Part shown: positions 32,812 to 40,286 of the stretch, one piece after another | Layout: the number at the start of each line of letters is the position of its first letter | How positions within the stretch are numbered: position 1 is the stretch's first letter | NCBI RefSeq assembly: GCF_000763375.1 | Contig: NZ_JPSY01000003.1 | Location: 248,001 to 312,000, forward strand | Direction: 5' to 3' | Origin: Microbacterium profundi | GTDB lineage: Bacteria; Actinomycetota; Actinomycetes; Actinomycetales; Microbacteriaceae | DNA: 64,000 nt | The notes under the pieces: model-generated | Database searches by the model: none | Told to the model about the DNA's origin: nothing | The model's input: only the letters and a program-made list of their open reading frames with translations | Translations under genes and position numbers: made by a program

Positions 32812-34185
32812 TCACGCCTCGCGCTGCCGCGGCAGCGTGACGCGCAGCGCAGCTCCGGTGCCGCTGTCGACGACCTCGACCTTGCCGCCGTGAGCGAGCA
32901 CGATCTCCTTGACGATCGCGAGGCCGAGTCCGGTGCCGCCCTCGTCGCGGGCCCTGCTCTCGTCCAGCCGCACGAAGCGGTCGAACACGCGCTCCCGGTC
33001 GGCGGCGGGGATGCCCGGCCCGTCGTCGCGCACTTCGATGACGGCAATGCCGTCCTCGGCTCGCACACTCAGCGCCACCACCTCGCGCGCGTGCCGCACG
33101 GCATTGTCGACGAGGTTCCGGACGGCCTGGGCCAGCTGAGGCGACGACCCAGAGACGCGCACCGCCTCGATCCTCGCCTCGACCGTCAAGGCGGTGGTGG
33201 AGCGGATGCGGTCGCGCTCGTCAGCTCGGGCGAGCAGCAGCAGCCCGTTCACGAGCCGCTCCATCCGTGTCGCCTCCTCGACGAAAGCCTCCGCGGCGGT
33301 CCCAGAGAGCGCCCCGTCGGGATGGGCGACGACCGTCTCCCCCATCGCCTTGATCGTGGCGATCGGGCTGCGCAGCTCGTGGCTGGCGTCGGCGACGAAC
33401 CGCCGCTGCGAGAGCTGAGCCGCCTCCAGCCGCCCCAGCATCCCATTCATCGTCACGGCCAGCCGGCCGATCTCGTCCTGCGCCGCGGGGACGGGCACGC
33501 GCTCGGTCAACTGCCGTCCGCCGATCGCGGCCACCTTCGCACGGATGGCCTCCACCGGCTGCAGCGAGCGACCAACGAGCCAGTACGTCGAGACAGCGAC
33601 GACGAGCACAAGGATGGGGTAGCCGATCGCCAGCAGCGGCAGCACTGCGGCCGTGCTCTCGTCCACCGACTGGAGCGACTGCGCGACGAGGACGGTGTAC
33701 GTCCCGGTCGGCGTCCCGATGGCGGCGCGCGCGACTCGGTACGCCTCTTCCTCCTCCACCGGCAGCGTCGCATCGTCCCAGACGATCCCGTCGGCGGGGT
33801 CGAGGGGCTGGCCGAGCGCAGGCTCACCTTCCAGGTCGGCCGACTGGCTCGCCACGTCGCCGTCGGCGGTGAGGATCTGCACGACCGTGCCCTGGCGCGA
33901 CGCGCTCTGCGCGGTCGACCCTAGCGACCGCGCCAGCGCGTCGGCGCTCGTTCCAGCCGGGATCGCCTCGAGCTCGACGAAGACCTCCTCGACGCGGTCC
34001 TGCACCGACGCCTCGACACTCGCGCTCAACGAGCGCCGCAGCAGCAGTACGAGCGCCGCCGAACCCAGCGCGAGCGCGACGGCGACGATGATGGTGGCGG
34101 CCAGCGCTGCTCGGGCTCGAACCCCGATGACGCCGCGCAGCGGCTCCGGCGCGCGAGACGAGCTCGTGCTGGTGCCGTGATTCAT
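32812..34185 (-). CDS. Sensor histidine kinase
   Basis: 457 residues. A membrane helix (about 25-50), a periplasmic sensor of about 130 residues, a second helix (about 180-200), HAMP, HisKA with phospho-accepting His in DASHELRSPIATIK, and HATPase with RNLVDNAVRHA, DDGPGIP and GTGLGLAIVKEI. The stretch between the HisKA helix and the N-box is about 20 residues shorter than in typical relatives. GGAG precedes the ATG. The palindrome copy at 34243-34260 lies upstream, so it may be controlled by its own regulator. Confidence 0.9.
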   Translation of the reverse strand: MNHGTSTSSSRAPEPLRGVIGVRARAALAATIIVAVALALGSAALVLLLRRSLSASVEASVQDRVEEVFVELEAIPAGTSADALARSLGSTAQSASRQGTVVQILTADGDVASQSADLEGEPALGQPLDPADGIVWDDATLPVEEEEAYRVARAAIGTPTGTYTVLVAQSLQSVDESTAAVLPLLAIGYPILVLVVAVSTYWLVGRSLQPVEAIRAKVAAIGGRQLTERVPVPAAQDEIGRLAVTMNGMLGRLEAAQLSQRRFVADASHELRSPIATIKAMGETVVAHPDGALSGTAAEAFVEEATRMERLVNGLLLLARADERDRIRSTTALTVEARIEAVRVSGSSPQLAQAVRNLVDNAVRHAREVVALSVRAEDGIAVIEVRDDGPGIPAADRERVFDRFVRLDESRARDEGGTGLGLAIVKEIVLAHGGKVEVVDSGTGAALRVTLPRQREA

Positions 34186-34242
34186 CGCTCCGCCCTTGCC
34201 ATGGCCGAACGATATCCCAGCCGATTCAGCGGTGTGCTCGCG

Positions 34243-34260
34243 CCTGAGAGCGCTCTCAGG
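34243..34260. promoter_or_regulatory. 18-bp palindrome, copy 2
   Basis: CCTGAGAGCGCTCTCAGG, identical to the core at 30696-30713 and followed by the same TGG. It lies 58 bp upstream of the sensor kinase start, as expected for autoregulation. Confidence 0.55.
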
Positions 34261-34339
34261 TGGCCAGGTCGGCCCGGATCGGCAGCGGTCCGCCGTGCCG
34301 CTCAGCCAATGGACGCGGGCACCTCGTAGTCGGTTGCGG

Positions 34340-34642
34340 CTAGGTCCAGCTCATCCGGTCCCGAATCGGCGTCGACGATCGAGACGGCGCTCGGACGTCA
34401 GACTGCTGAACCTGGGCGATGCTCATAGCCACGTCCTTCGCCTCCGGTGCGCTGAAACGGGCGCGCCAGACCTGCGCATCCACGGCGAGGCGCACCACCG
34501 CTCCATCGCGTTCGGCGAGCGGCTCAACAGCTCCGAGGCGAGCCAGGATGCGGCCCATCACCGGATCGTTGGGTTCGACGAGCATAGACCGCGCCATTCG
34601 CGCCGTTCGTTCGTCGGTCGCCAGTTCACTCAAGCTCGGCAT
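34340..34642 (-). CDS. Small hypothetical protein
   Basis: 100 residues, no recognised family. The N-terminal half is helical (ELATDERTARMARSMLVEPN), with a basic/hydrophobic central strand segment (AVVRLAVDAQVWRARF). A GAGAGGAA ribosome site precedes the ATG, which supports translation. It lies between the kinase gene and the HTH element gene on the same strand. Confidence 0.5.
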   Translation of the reverse strand: MPSLSELATDERTARMARSMLVEPNDPVMGRILARLGAVEPLAERDGAVVRLAVDAQVWRARFSAPEAKDVAMSIAQVQQSDVRAPSRSSTPIRDRMSWT

Positions 34643-34716
34643 CGTCGGTTCCTCTCGGCGTTCGTCACCGACGACGTGCGCCGACAGCCCTGGGGGATCA
34701 GCGGCGCGGAGGTGCG

Positions 34717-35118
34717 TTATGAACCGTCGCTGGCGTCGTCCATGATGAGCCCAGCCTCGACCAGCGCCGCTCGCACGGCCGTGCGGTGGACACCCATCCG
34801 GCGACCGATCGCCCGCATCGAGACTCCCGCTCGCGCAAGGCGCACGGCCTCCGCTTTCTCATCAATGCCGAGCCCGGGCCGACGGCTCGGTACGTTGCGA
34901 CGACGGAGGTGGGAGAACACCGTGGCACGATGGATTCCGTACCGCTCCGCGAGGTGCTTGACGCCCATCCCGGCCAGGTAGTCGCCCACGAGAGCGTCCA
35001 CCTCAGCAGCGGTCAGAAAAGTTTGAGCCGTCTCGACAGTCCTTACGACTGGCCCCCGATCGTCCCTCGGAGCGCTACTCAGGGGACGCCGCGAGATCTC
35101 GTACACACCACGATTCAT
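34717..35118 (-). CDS. Helix-turn-helix protein of mobile-element type
   Basis: 133 residues from the ATG at 35118; the open frame extends to 35217 but that part overlaps a hairpin. Two Hin/resolvase-like helix-turn-helix segments are visible: GVKHLAERYGIHRATVFSHLR near residue 50 and VSMRAIGRRMGVHRTAVRAAL near residue 100. A recurring actinobacterial sequence EISRRPLSSAP opens the protein. There is no catalytic recombinase domain, so it may be an orphan DNA-binding part of a lost or partner transposon. Confidence 0.7.
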   Translation of the reverse strand: MNRGVYEISRRPLSSAPRDDRGPVVRTVETAQTFLTAAEVDALVGDYLAGMGVKHLAERYGIHRATVFSHLRRRNVPSRRPGLGIDEKAEAVRLARAGVSMRAIGRRMGVHRTAVRAALVEAGLIMDDASDGS

Positions 35119-35182
35119 GCGGTTGACTAGGGTCTTCGTCTTCGGGGAGGAGTTGCCGAACGTGCTACCCAGGCACCCTGAT

Positions 35183-35243
35183 GTGGTGAGGTTCAAACCC
35201 TCGACGAGAGTCTCCACTCTCGCGAAGGTCTGAACCTCACCAC
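35183..35243 (+). terminator. Two-tier hairpin upstream of the HTH gene
   Basis: Outer stem of 17 pairs (35183-35199 with 35227-35243, one A-C mismatch), internal loop CTCGA / CGAA, inner 7-bp stem CGAGAGT / ACTCTCG, 4-nt loop CTCC, then the T-rich tract TTTTCTTTTTCC. Read on the plus strand it looks like a terminator, yet both neighbouring genes are on the minus strand. The layout matches 21744-21802. Confidence 0.55.
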
Positions 35244-35395
35244 TTTTCTTTTTCCTGGAGCGTGCCGCAGCCGCCCAGTCAACGCGTTCGTCTGCTCCTG
35301 CGCGTTGCAGAGCGACCCGAACTGCCGCTCGTACTGCTGAGGTCAGACATTGCGGGTTACTCCGATTCTGTGTGCGCGACGATGTGCATTGCCCT

Positions 35396-36820
35396 TCATG
35401 CGCAGCAGGAGAGCAGCGACGGGTCGGTGGTGAAGGCCTTCGCTGCGATCCGGATGCCCTCGGACATGGTCAGGTAAGGGGCCCACGCGTCGGCGACCTC
35501 AGCGATGGTCTTGCCGAGCACGTGGACTCCTGCGGCGGCGAGTTCACCGGCGTCCTTGGCGACGGCGGTGAGGCCGAGGATCTCGCTCGTGTCGGCGTCC
35601 ACGACGATCTTGATGAACCCGCGGGTGTCGCGGTTCACCAAGGCGCGGGGCACGTGATGTAGGGGCAGGACACGGCAGTCGCAGCGGATCCCCGCGGCGA
35701 CGACCTCTTTCTCGGTCATCCCGACCGCGCCGATCGCCGGTCCGGTGAATGTCACCCGCGGCAGCTTGGTGTAGTCGACGGACCGGTCGGTGTCGGCGAA
35801 CGCGTTCTCGGCGACCAGGGTGCCGTGGTGGGCGGCGACGTACACGAACTCCGGGTGTCCGGTCACGTCACCCGCAGCCCAGACCCGCGGATTGGACGAC
35901 TGCAGCCGGTCGGAGACGACCACCTCGCCGGATTCCCCGGTCTTCACTCCGACCGCGTCGAGGTTCAGGCCGTCGGTGACGGGACGGCGTCCGAGAGCGA
36001 CGAGCAGCTGATCGGCGCGGAACTCCTGCGAGCCGCCGGACACGTCCGCGGAGACCACGGCCTGCCCGGTCGCCGCGTCTCGGGACACCAGGGTCGGCAC
36101 CGCGCGGCGGACGACCCGAATGCCCTCGTCGGCGAACACCTCCTGCAGCGTCCTGGACACCTCCGGCTCCTCCTTCGACGCGAGCCGGGACCGCACCAGC
36201 ACGGTGACCCCGGAGCCGAGGCGGGCGAACAGTTGCGCCTGCTCCAGGGCGACGTAACCGCCGCCGAGCACCAGCAGTGACTCGGGGACCTCGGTCAGTT
36301 CCATCGACGTCGTCGAGGTCAGGTACCCGGTCTCGTCCAGGCCATCGATCGGCGGGGCCCACGGCCGGGCACCGGTCGCGACCAGGTAGTGCTCGGCCTC
36401 GATCGTCTCGACGCTCCCGTCGTTCCCGGCGACGTGGAGGATCGGCGCGTCCGGGGTGCCAGCGAACGTGGCGTCTCCCCGCTGCACCCGCCACCCGTAT
36501 GAGTCGGCGACGTCGGCGTACTTCTCGCCCCGCATCGTCTCGACCAGCGCCTGCTTTCCGGCGATCAGCGCGGGCATGTCTACCGGGCCCGCCGTTGTCG
36601 CGATCCCCGGAAACCGATCGGCGGCGTCGGCGGCGACGTGCCGTGCATCGGCGGCGGCGATGAGGGCCTTCGACGGCACGCAGCCCGTGTTCACGCAGGT
36701 GCCGCCGAGCGTTCCGCGCTCGATCATCACCACCGACTTCCCGAGCGTGGTCGCGCGGATCGCGGCGGCGAACGCTCCGCCGCCCGATCCGATGATGGCG
36801 AGGTCGTATTTCGTCGGCAT
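35396..36820 (-). CDS. merA: Mercuric reductase
   Basis: 474 residues, a class-I flavin disulfide reductase. FAD motif GSGGGAFAA near residue 11, redox pair Cys42/Cys47 in GTCVNTGCVPSK, NAD(P)-binding GGGYVALE, and the C-terminal vicinal pair Cys472-Cys473 (LLSCCA) that delivers Hg(II) in MerA. The N-terminal heavy-metal-binding domain is absent. It reduces Hg2+ to volatile Hg0 with NADPH. The ATG at 36820 has AGGAG at a suitable distance; an ATG at 36838 overlaps that site. Divergent from merR. No merT, merP or merB seen. Confidence 0.92.
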   Translation of the reverse strand: MPTKYDLAIIGSGGGAFAAAIRATTLGKSVVMIERGTLGGTCVNTGCVPSKALIAAADARHVAADAADRFPGIATTAGPVDMPALIAGKQALVETMRGEKYADVADSYGWRVQRGDATFAGTPDAPILHVAGNDGSVETIEAEHYLVATGARPWAPPIDGLDETGYLTSTTSMELTEVPESLLVLGGGYVALEQAQLFARLGSGVTVLVRSRLASKEEPEVSRTLQEVFADEGIRVVRRAVPTLVSRDAATGQAVVSADVSGGSQEFRADQLLVALGRRPVTDGLNLDAVGVKTGESGEVVVSDRLQSSNPRVWAAGDVTGHPEFVYVAAHHGTLVAENAFADTDRSVDYTKLPRVTFTGPAIGAVGMTEKEVVAAGIRCDCRVLPLHHVPRALVNRDTRGFIKIVVDADTSEILGLTAVAKDAGELAAAGVHVLGKTIAEVADAWAPYLTMSEGIRIAAKAFTTDPSLLSCCA

Positions 36821-36871
36821 CGCTGCTGCTCCTGTCAATGTTTGGACTTCTGTTCCGTTTCAGCCATACTG

Positions 36872-36895
36872 GACCTTCCAGTGCAGAGGAAGGTC
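36872..36895. promoter_or_regulatory. MerR-type operator in the merA-merR promoter
   Basis: Perfect dyad GACCTTCC-N8-GGAAGGTC. On the minus strand TTGACC and CAGTAT flank it with a 20-bp spacer, the over-long spacing typical of promoters that MerR family proteins activate by untwisting DNA. Confidence 0.7.
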
Positions 36896-36929
36896 AAGCG
36901 CGGCCCCTGCGAAGAGATCGGAGGCCGCT

Positions 36930-37319
36930 ATGCGCATCGGAGAACTCGCCGAACGCGCGGGCACCACCTCGAAGACTCTCCGGTTCTACGAAGAGCAGGG
37001 CCTGCTGCCCCCGGCCGACCGGACGCCGTCCGGGTACCGCGACTACGCGCCCGACGCTGTCGTCCGGATTGACTTCGTCCACCGTGGCCAGGCCGCGGGC
37101 CTCACCCTCGCCCAGATCCGCCAGATCCTCGACATCCGCGATAGCGGCCACGCTCCCTGCGCGCACGTGCGCGACCTCCTCGACGCGCGCCTGAACGAGA
37201 TTGAGCAGCAGATCTCCCAGCTCACCGCCCTGCAAGGCACCATCGCCGACCTCAGGCACGACGCCGCGCACCCGGACCCTGACACGTGCAGCGCGGACCA
37301 GGTCTGCCGATACCTGTAG
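36930..37319 (+). CDS. merR: MerR-family metal-responsive regulator
   Basis: 129 residues. N-terminal winged helix (MRIGELAERAGTTSKTLRFY, YRDYAPDAVVRIDFV), dimerisation helix, and a C-terminal metal loop. Cys77 (GHAPC), Cys120 and Cys126 can supply the three mercury thiols known in MerR, though the 120/126 spacing is shorter than the usual nine residues, so Zn, Cd or Pb sensing is also possible. The divergent merA favours mercury. Operator dyad lies directly upstream. Confidence 0.88.
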   Translation: MRIGELAERAGTTSKTLRFYEEQGLLPPADRTPSGYRDYAPDAVVRIDFVHRGQAAGLTLAQIRQILDIRDSGHAPCAHVRDLLDARLNEIEQQISQLTALQGTIADLRHDAAHPDPDTCSADQVCRYL

Positions 37320-37520
37320 GTCTCCCCGCAGGCGAAAGGCCATCGCCGATCGGTCAACCCGCGGTTCCCGGGCCAATCAGACGAATGTCGATCAGCAGCA
37401 CGGTCCAGTCACCGTGCGCGTGCATCGGACAGCATCGCGCCGCGCAGCCCGAAGAACGTGGTGGATCGTCTGCTCAAGGGTGCGCGAATGCACGCGTGAA
37501 TGCCGCCATAGGATTGCCTG

Positions 37521-38150
37521 GTGTCACTGACGGTCTGGCTCTCCCTGCTCGCGGCATCCGCCGTCATCAGCTTCACTCCCGGGGCCGGCGCCATCAACAC
37601 GATGTCGACGTCGCTCGCCGAAGGATGGCGGCGCTCGATCTGGGGCGTGATCGGCCTGCAACTGGCCCTGATCGTGCACGTCGTGATCGTCGCGGCGGGA
37701 GTCGGCCTCATCGTCTCGCGATCGCCCGTGCTGTTCGCTCTGATCCGCTACGCGGGTGCGGCTTACCTCGCGTATCTCGGGATCAGGCTGATCCTGACGC
37801 GCGTCCGCGATGCCGGTGAGAAAGCGGCAGACGGACCGCGGCCGCCGACGAGCCGCTGGTCGATGATCAGGCGCGGATTCTGGGTGAACCTGCTCAATCC
37901 GAAGGCGATCGTGTTCTTCCTCGCCTTCATCCCGCAGTTCATCCGGCTCGACCAGCCCGCCCTCCCCCAGTACCTGATCCTGATCGCCACTGTCGTCACA
38001 GTGGACGTGCTCGTGATGTGGGGCTTCTTCGCGACCGCGGCACGGCCGTTCCAGCGCGTGACGGGAACCGCACGTGGCCAGCGCATCCTGAACACCGTGT
38101 TCGGGGTGCTGTTCCTCGCCGTCGCCGCACTGCTGCTGTTCGTCCACTGA
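37521..38150 (+). CDS. LysE/RhtB-family amino acid exporter
   Basis: 209 residues with about six membrane helices. The family signature FTPGAGAINTMSTSLAEG (about 15-32) and NLLNPKAIVFFLAFIPQF (near 130) are clear. Relatives export lysine, threonine or other amino acids; the substrate is not predictable. TAGGAT (37509-37514) is 6 nt before the GTG, a leaderless arrangement. The first core gene after the accessory region. Confidence 0.9.
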   Translation: MSLTVWLSLLAASAVISFTPGAGAINTMSTSLAEGWRRSIWGVIGLQLALIVHVVIVAAGVGLIVSRSPVLFALIRYAGAAYLAYLGIRLILTRVRDAGEKAADGPRPPTSRWSMIRRGFWVNLLNPKAIVFFLAFIPQFIRLDQPALPQYLILIATVVTVDVLVMWGFFATAARPFQRVTGTARGQRILNTVFGVLFLAVAALLLFVH

Positions 38151-38175
38151 CGCCGCCCTGGCCATAGGCTGATCG

Positions 38176-38526
38176 ATGATGGAAATGGATGCCGCGACCT
38201 TCGAACAGCTCGTCGTCGACGAGCTCGACAGACTGCCCGACGAGATGGTCGACGGCCTGGAGAATCTGATCTTCGTCGTCGAAGACCGTCCTGAGGACGG
38301 GAGCCTCGATCTGCTCGGAATGTACGACGGACTCGCACTGACAGAACGCGGCCAGTACGGCATGGGCGAGTTGCCCGATCGCATCATCCTGTTCCGAGAA
38401 TCCCATCTCGCCGAGTGCGATGATGAAGAGGAACTCCGCGAAGAGGTCCACACGACTCTCGTACACGAGATCGCACACTTCTTCGGCATCGACGACACGC
38501 AGCTGCACGAGATGGGATGGGCATGA
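38176..38526 (+). CDS. Zinicin-like metallopeptidase
   Basis: 116 residues, a minimal zincin with LVHEIAHFFGIDD (His97, Glu98, His101 and a likely third ligand Asp). Known as the zinicin-like or metallopeptidase family found upstream of clpS in many actinobacteria. The substrate is unknown. TAGGCT (38165-38170) lies 5 nt before the first ATG, suggesting a leaderless mRNA. The stop overlaps the clpS start (ATGA). Confidence 0.88.
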   Translation: MMEMDAATFEQLVVDELDRLPDEMVDGLENLIFVVEDRPEDGSLDLLGMYDGLALTERGQYGMGELPDRIILFRESHLAECDDEEELREEVHTTLVHEIAHFFGIDDTQLHEMGWA

Positions 38527-38819
38527 GCACTCCGATCGCCACGCCCGATCTCGGCGAGGCCACCGACCTGCAGGCCACTCCGCTGGAGCCGTGGGAGGTC
38601 GTCGTCTGGAACGATCCGGTGAACCTGATGGGCTACGTCGCGCGCGTCTTCCGGACTTACTTCGGCTACTCGGCCGAGCAGGCCACGACCCTCATGCTCG
38701 CCGTGCACAACGACGGCCACGCGATCGTCGCCACCGGTCCCCGCGAGACCATGGAGGTGCATGCGCAGGCCATGCACGACTACGGCCTGTGGGCGACTGT
38801 TCGAAAGGCTCCGCAATGA
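38523..38819 (+). CDS. clpS: ATP-dependent Clp protease adaptor ClpS
   Basis: 98 residues. Delivers N-degron substrates to ClpAP/ClpCP. The binding pocket segments VVVWNDPVNLMGYVARVF and LMLAVHNDGHAIVATG are typical. The ATG at 38523 overlaps the metallopeptidase stop; an ATG at 38517 is two codons earlier. Tail ends RKAPQ. Coupled to DUF2017 by ATGA. Confidence 0.93.
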   Translation: MSTPIATPDLGEATDLQATPLEPWEVVVWNDPVNLMGYVARVFRTYFGYSAEQATTLMLAVHNDGHAIVATGPRETMEVHAQAMHDYGLWATVRKAPQ

Positions 38820-39328
38820 CCGACGCCGTGATCCGCCTCCCGCTCGCCGTCGTCGAGGGGATTCATCTGGCGGGTCTCGTCGAGGAATTCACCGACGTCC
38901 TCGCCGGCTCAGACGGCGAGCCTGATCCAGGATTGAGCCGGCTCACGCCGGACCCCTACCCGGAGGACGCCGAGGCCTCCGCGGAATTCGCGGCAGCCAC
39001 CCACGACGATCTTCTCGACCGGCGAACAGCCGACGCCGCCGTGGTGCGGAACGGACTGACACCGTTTCTCACCATCGCTGCCGAAGACCTCGCCGAGGAC
39101 GACGCGCTCGCCCGACAGGATGTCGTGATCCCGGCATCCGATATCGATGCCTGGCTTCGCACGCTCACCGCACTCCGCCTCGTGATCGCCACCCGCCTCG
39201 ACATCACCGCGGAAGACGATGAACACGATCTGGAAGACCCGCGCTTCGGTGTCTACGACTGGCTGGGCTTCCGCCTCGACGGCCTCATCGCCCTCGCCGA
39301 TGCGCACGACGAGTATTCCGCGCATTAG
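38816..39328 (+). CDS. DUF2017 family protein
   Basis: 170 residues, acidic and helical, with AVVRNGLTPFLTIAAEDLAED in the centre and YDWLGFRLDGLIAL near the end. DUF2017 genes follow clpS in many actinobacteria, so it may be a partner of protein turnover, but its function is unknown. ATGA overlap with clpS. Confidence 0.87.
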   Translation: MTDAVIRLPLAVVEGIHLAGLVEEFTDVLAGSDGEPDPGLSRLTPDPYPEDAEASAEFAAATHDDLLDRRTADAAVVRNGLTPFLTIAAEDLAEDDALARQDVVIPASDIDAWLRTLTALRLVIATRLDITAEDDEHDLEDPRFGVYDWLGFRLDGLIALADAHDEYSAH

Positions 39329-39363
39329 AGAAGCTCATCACCAGACCGACCGGGTGTGGCCGG

Positions 39364-39945
39364 TTAAGGGACTGCGACACGCAACGTCGCAAGCGCACGC
39401 GGATCGTCGCGCTCCAGATGCCGCTCCTCCTGTGCAGCCCAGCCGTCCCAGTGCGGACGGAACCCTTCTCCGTCTCGGTCGAGCGCGCGTCGCTTGCGCG
39501 CAGCATCCGGAGACTCCACCCACACGCCGACGTCGGCGAGGCGTGCGGTCGCCGGGTTCACCGCGCCGCAGCCTTCGAGGATGACTCCGAGGGCAGGCGT
39601 CACCGCGTGTGCTTCGGCGTCGGTCTCCGATTCCCAGTCCCAGCGGCGCCACGTGCTGAGCAGACCGCGCGCATGCGGGCGCAGGATGTCGTGCAGCGCG
39701 CGTTCGACGCCGGCGTCGAGCCCGTCCCATCCGGGATAAAGCGAGTCCAGCGCGATGAGCTGCGGTCGTCCGGCCACGGGCCAATTCGCAGCCACCATGC
39801 GTGACAGGGTCGTCTTTCCCGCCCCGGCCCGGCCATCGATCAGGACGACAGGGTTGGATGCTTCGACGGCGACGATCGCGTCGATGATGCTGACAGCCGC
39901 GCGCTGAAGAGCCTGCGCGACCGGGTCGTCATTTCTTGAGGGCAC
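39364..39945 (-). CDS. P-loop nucleoside/uridine kinase-like ATPase
   Basis: 193 residues with Walker A DGRAGAGKTTLSR near residue 38 and a downstream LDSLYPGWDGLDAG segment like that of uridine-kinase-type phosphotransferases. The C-terminal part is rich in Arg/Trp (RPHWDGWAAQEERH). Cytoplasmic. The substrate is uncertain. The GTG start overlaps the end of the GerW-like gene by 17 bp, so the two genes are translationally linked. Confidence 0.83.
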   Translation of the reverse strand: MPSRNDDPVAQALQRAAVSIIDAIVAVEASNPVVLIDGRAGAGKTTLSRMVAANWPVAGRPQLIALDSLYPGWDGLDAGVERALHDILRPHARGLLSTWRRWDWESETDAEAHAVTPALGVILEGCGAVNPATARLADVGVWVESPDAARKRRALDRDGEGFRPHWDGWAAQEERHLERDDPRALATLRVAVP

Positions 39946-40249
39946 GGATCACGCGCGAGAGCGCGCGGCCTGCGACCCACACGAACGGGATCGCCACCGC
40001 CAGCAGAGCCACCAGGTTCGGCTCGAAGCGCAGACCCTCTTCACGACGGACGTATACGCCGACCGGAATGGACACCCCACCGCCACCGCCGCCGCCGTTG
40101 CCCTCCTGATCCGCGCCGCCGCCGAAGCCCGCCCACGTCAGGGCGACCGGCGTGATGCTCACCCCATCGACATCCTGAGGCTCCCCATAGGCGCTCTTCA
40201 CGCCGAAAGAGGCGACTTGCTTTCCGAGGTCCAGTGCGATGTTCGGCAT
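39929..40249 (-). CDS. GerW-like small protein with C-terminal anchor
   Basis: 106 residues. The first 50 residues resemble the GerW/YtfJ family (FGVKSAYGEPQDVDGVSITPVALTW), then a Gly-rich run of about ten residues, a Val/Ile segment and a C-terminal hydrophobic helix (LVALLAVAIPFVWVAGRAL) that probably anchors it. Actinobacteria without spores carry such proteins with unknown function. TAGCGT (40261-40256) lies 6 nt before the ATG. Confidence 0.75.
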   Translation of the reverse strand: MPNIALDLGKQVASFGVKSAYGEPQDVDGVSITPVALTWAGFGGGADQEGNGGGGGGGVSIPVGVYVRREEGLRFEPNLVALLAVAIPFVWVAGRALSRVIRALKK

Positions 40250-40286
40250 GACTCCACGCTAGTCGACAGACGGGCAGCTCGGGAGA

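Noticed and set aside
35183..35200. tRNA T-arm-like sequence GAGGTTCAAACCCTC in the right hairpin
   Set aside because: No acceptor, D or anticodon arm can be built around it; it is simply part of the outer stem.
37320..37520. Right-hand att copy of the tRNA-His 3' end
   Set aside because: I compared this gap with the tRNA tail and found no shared stretch of useful length.
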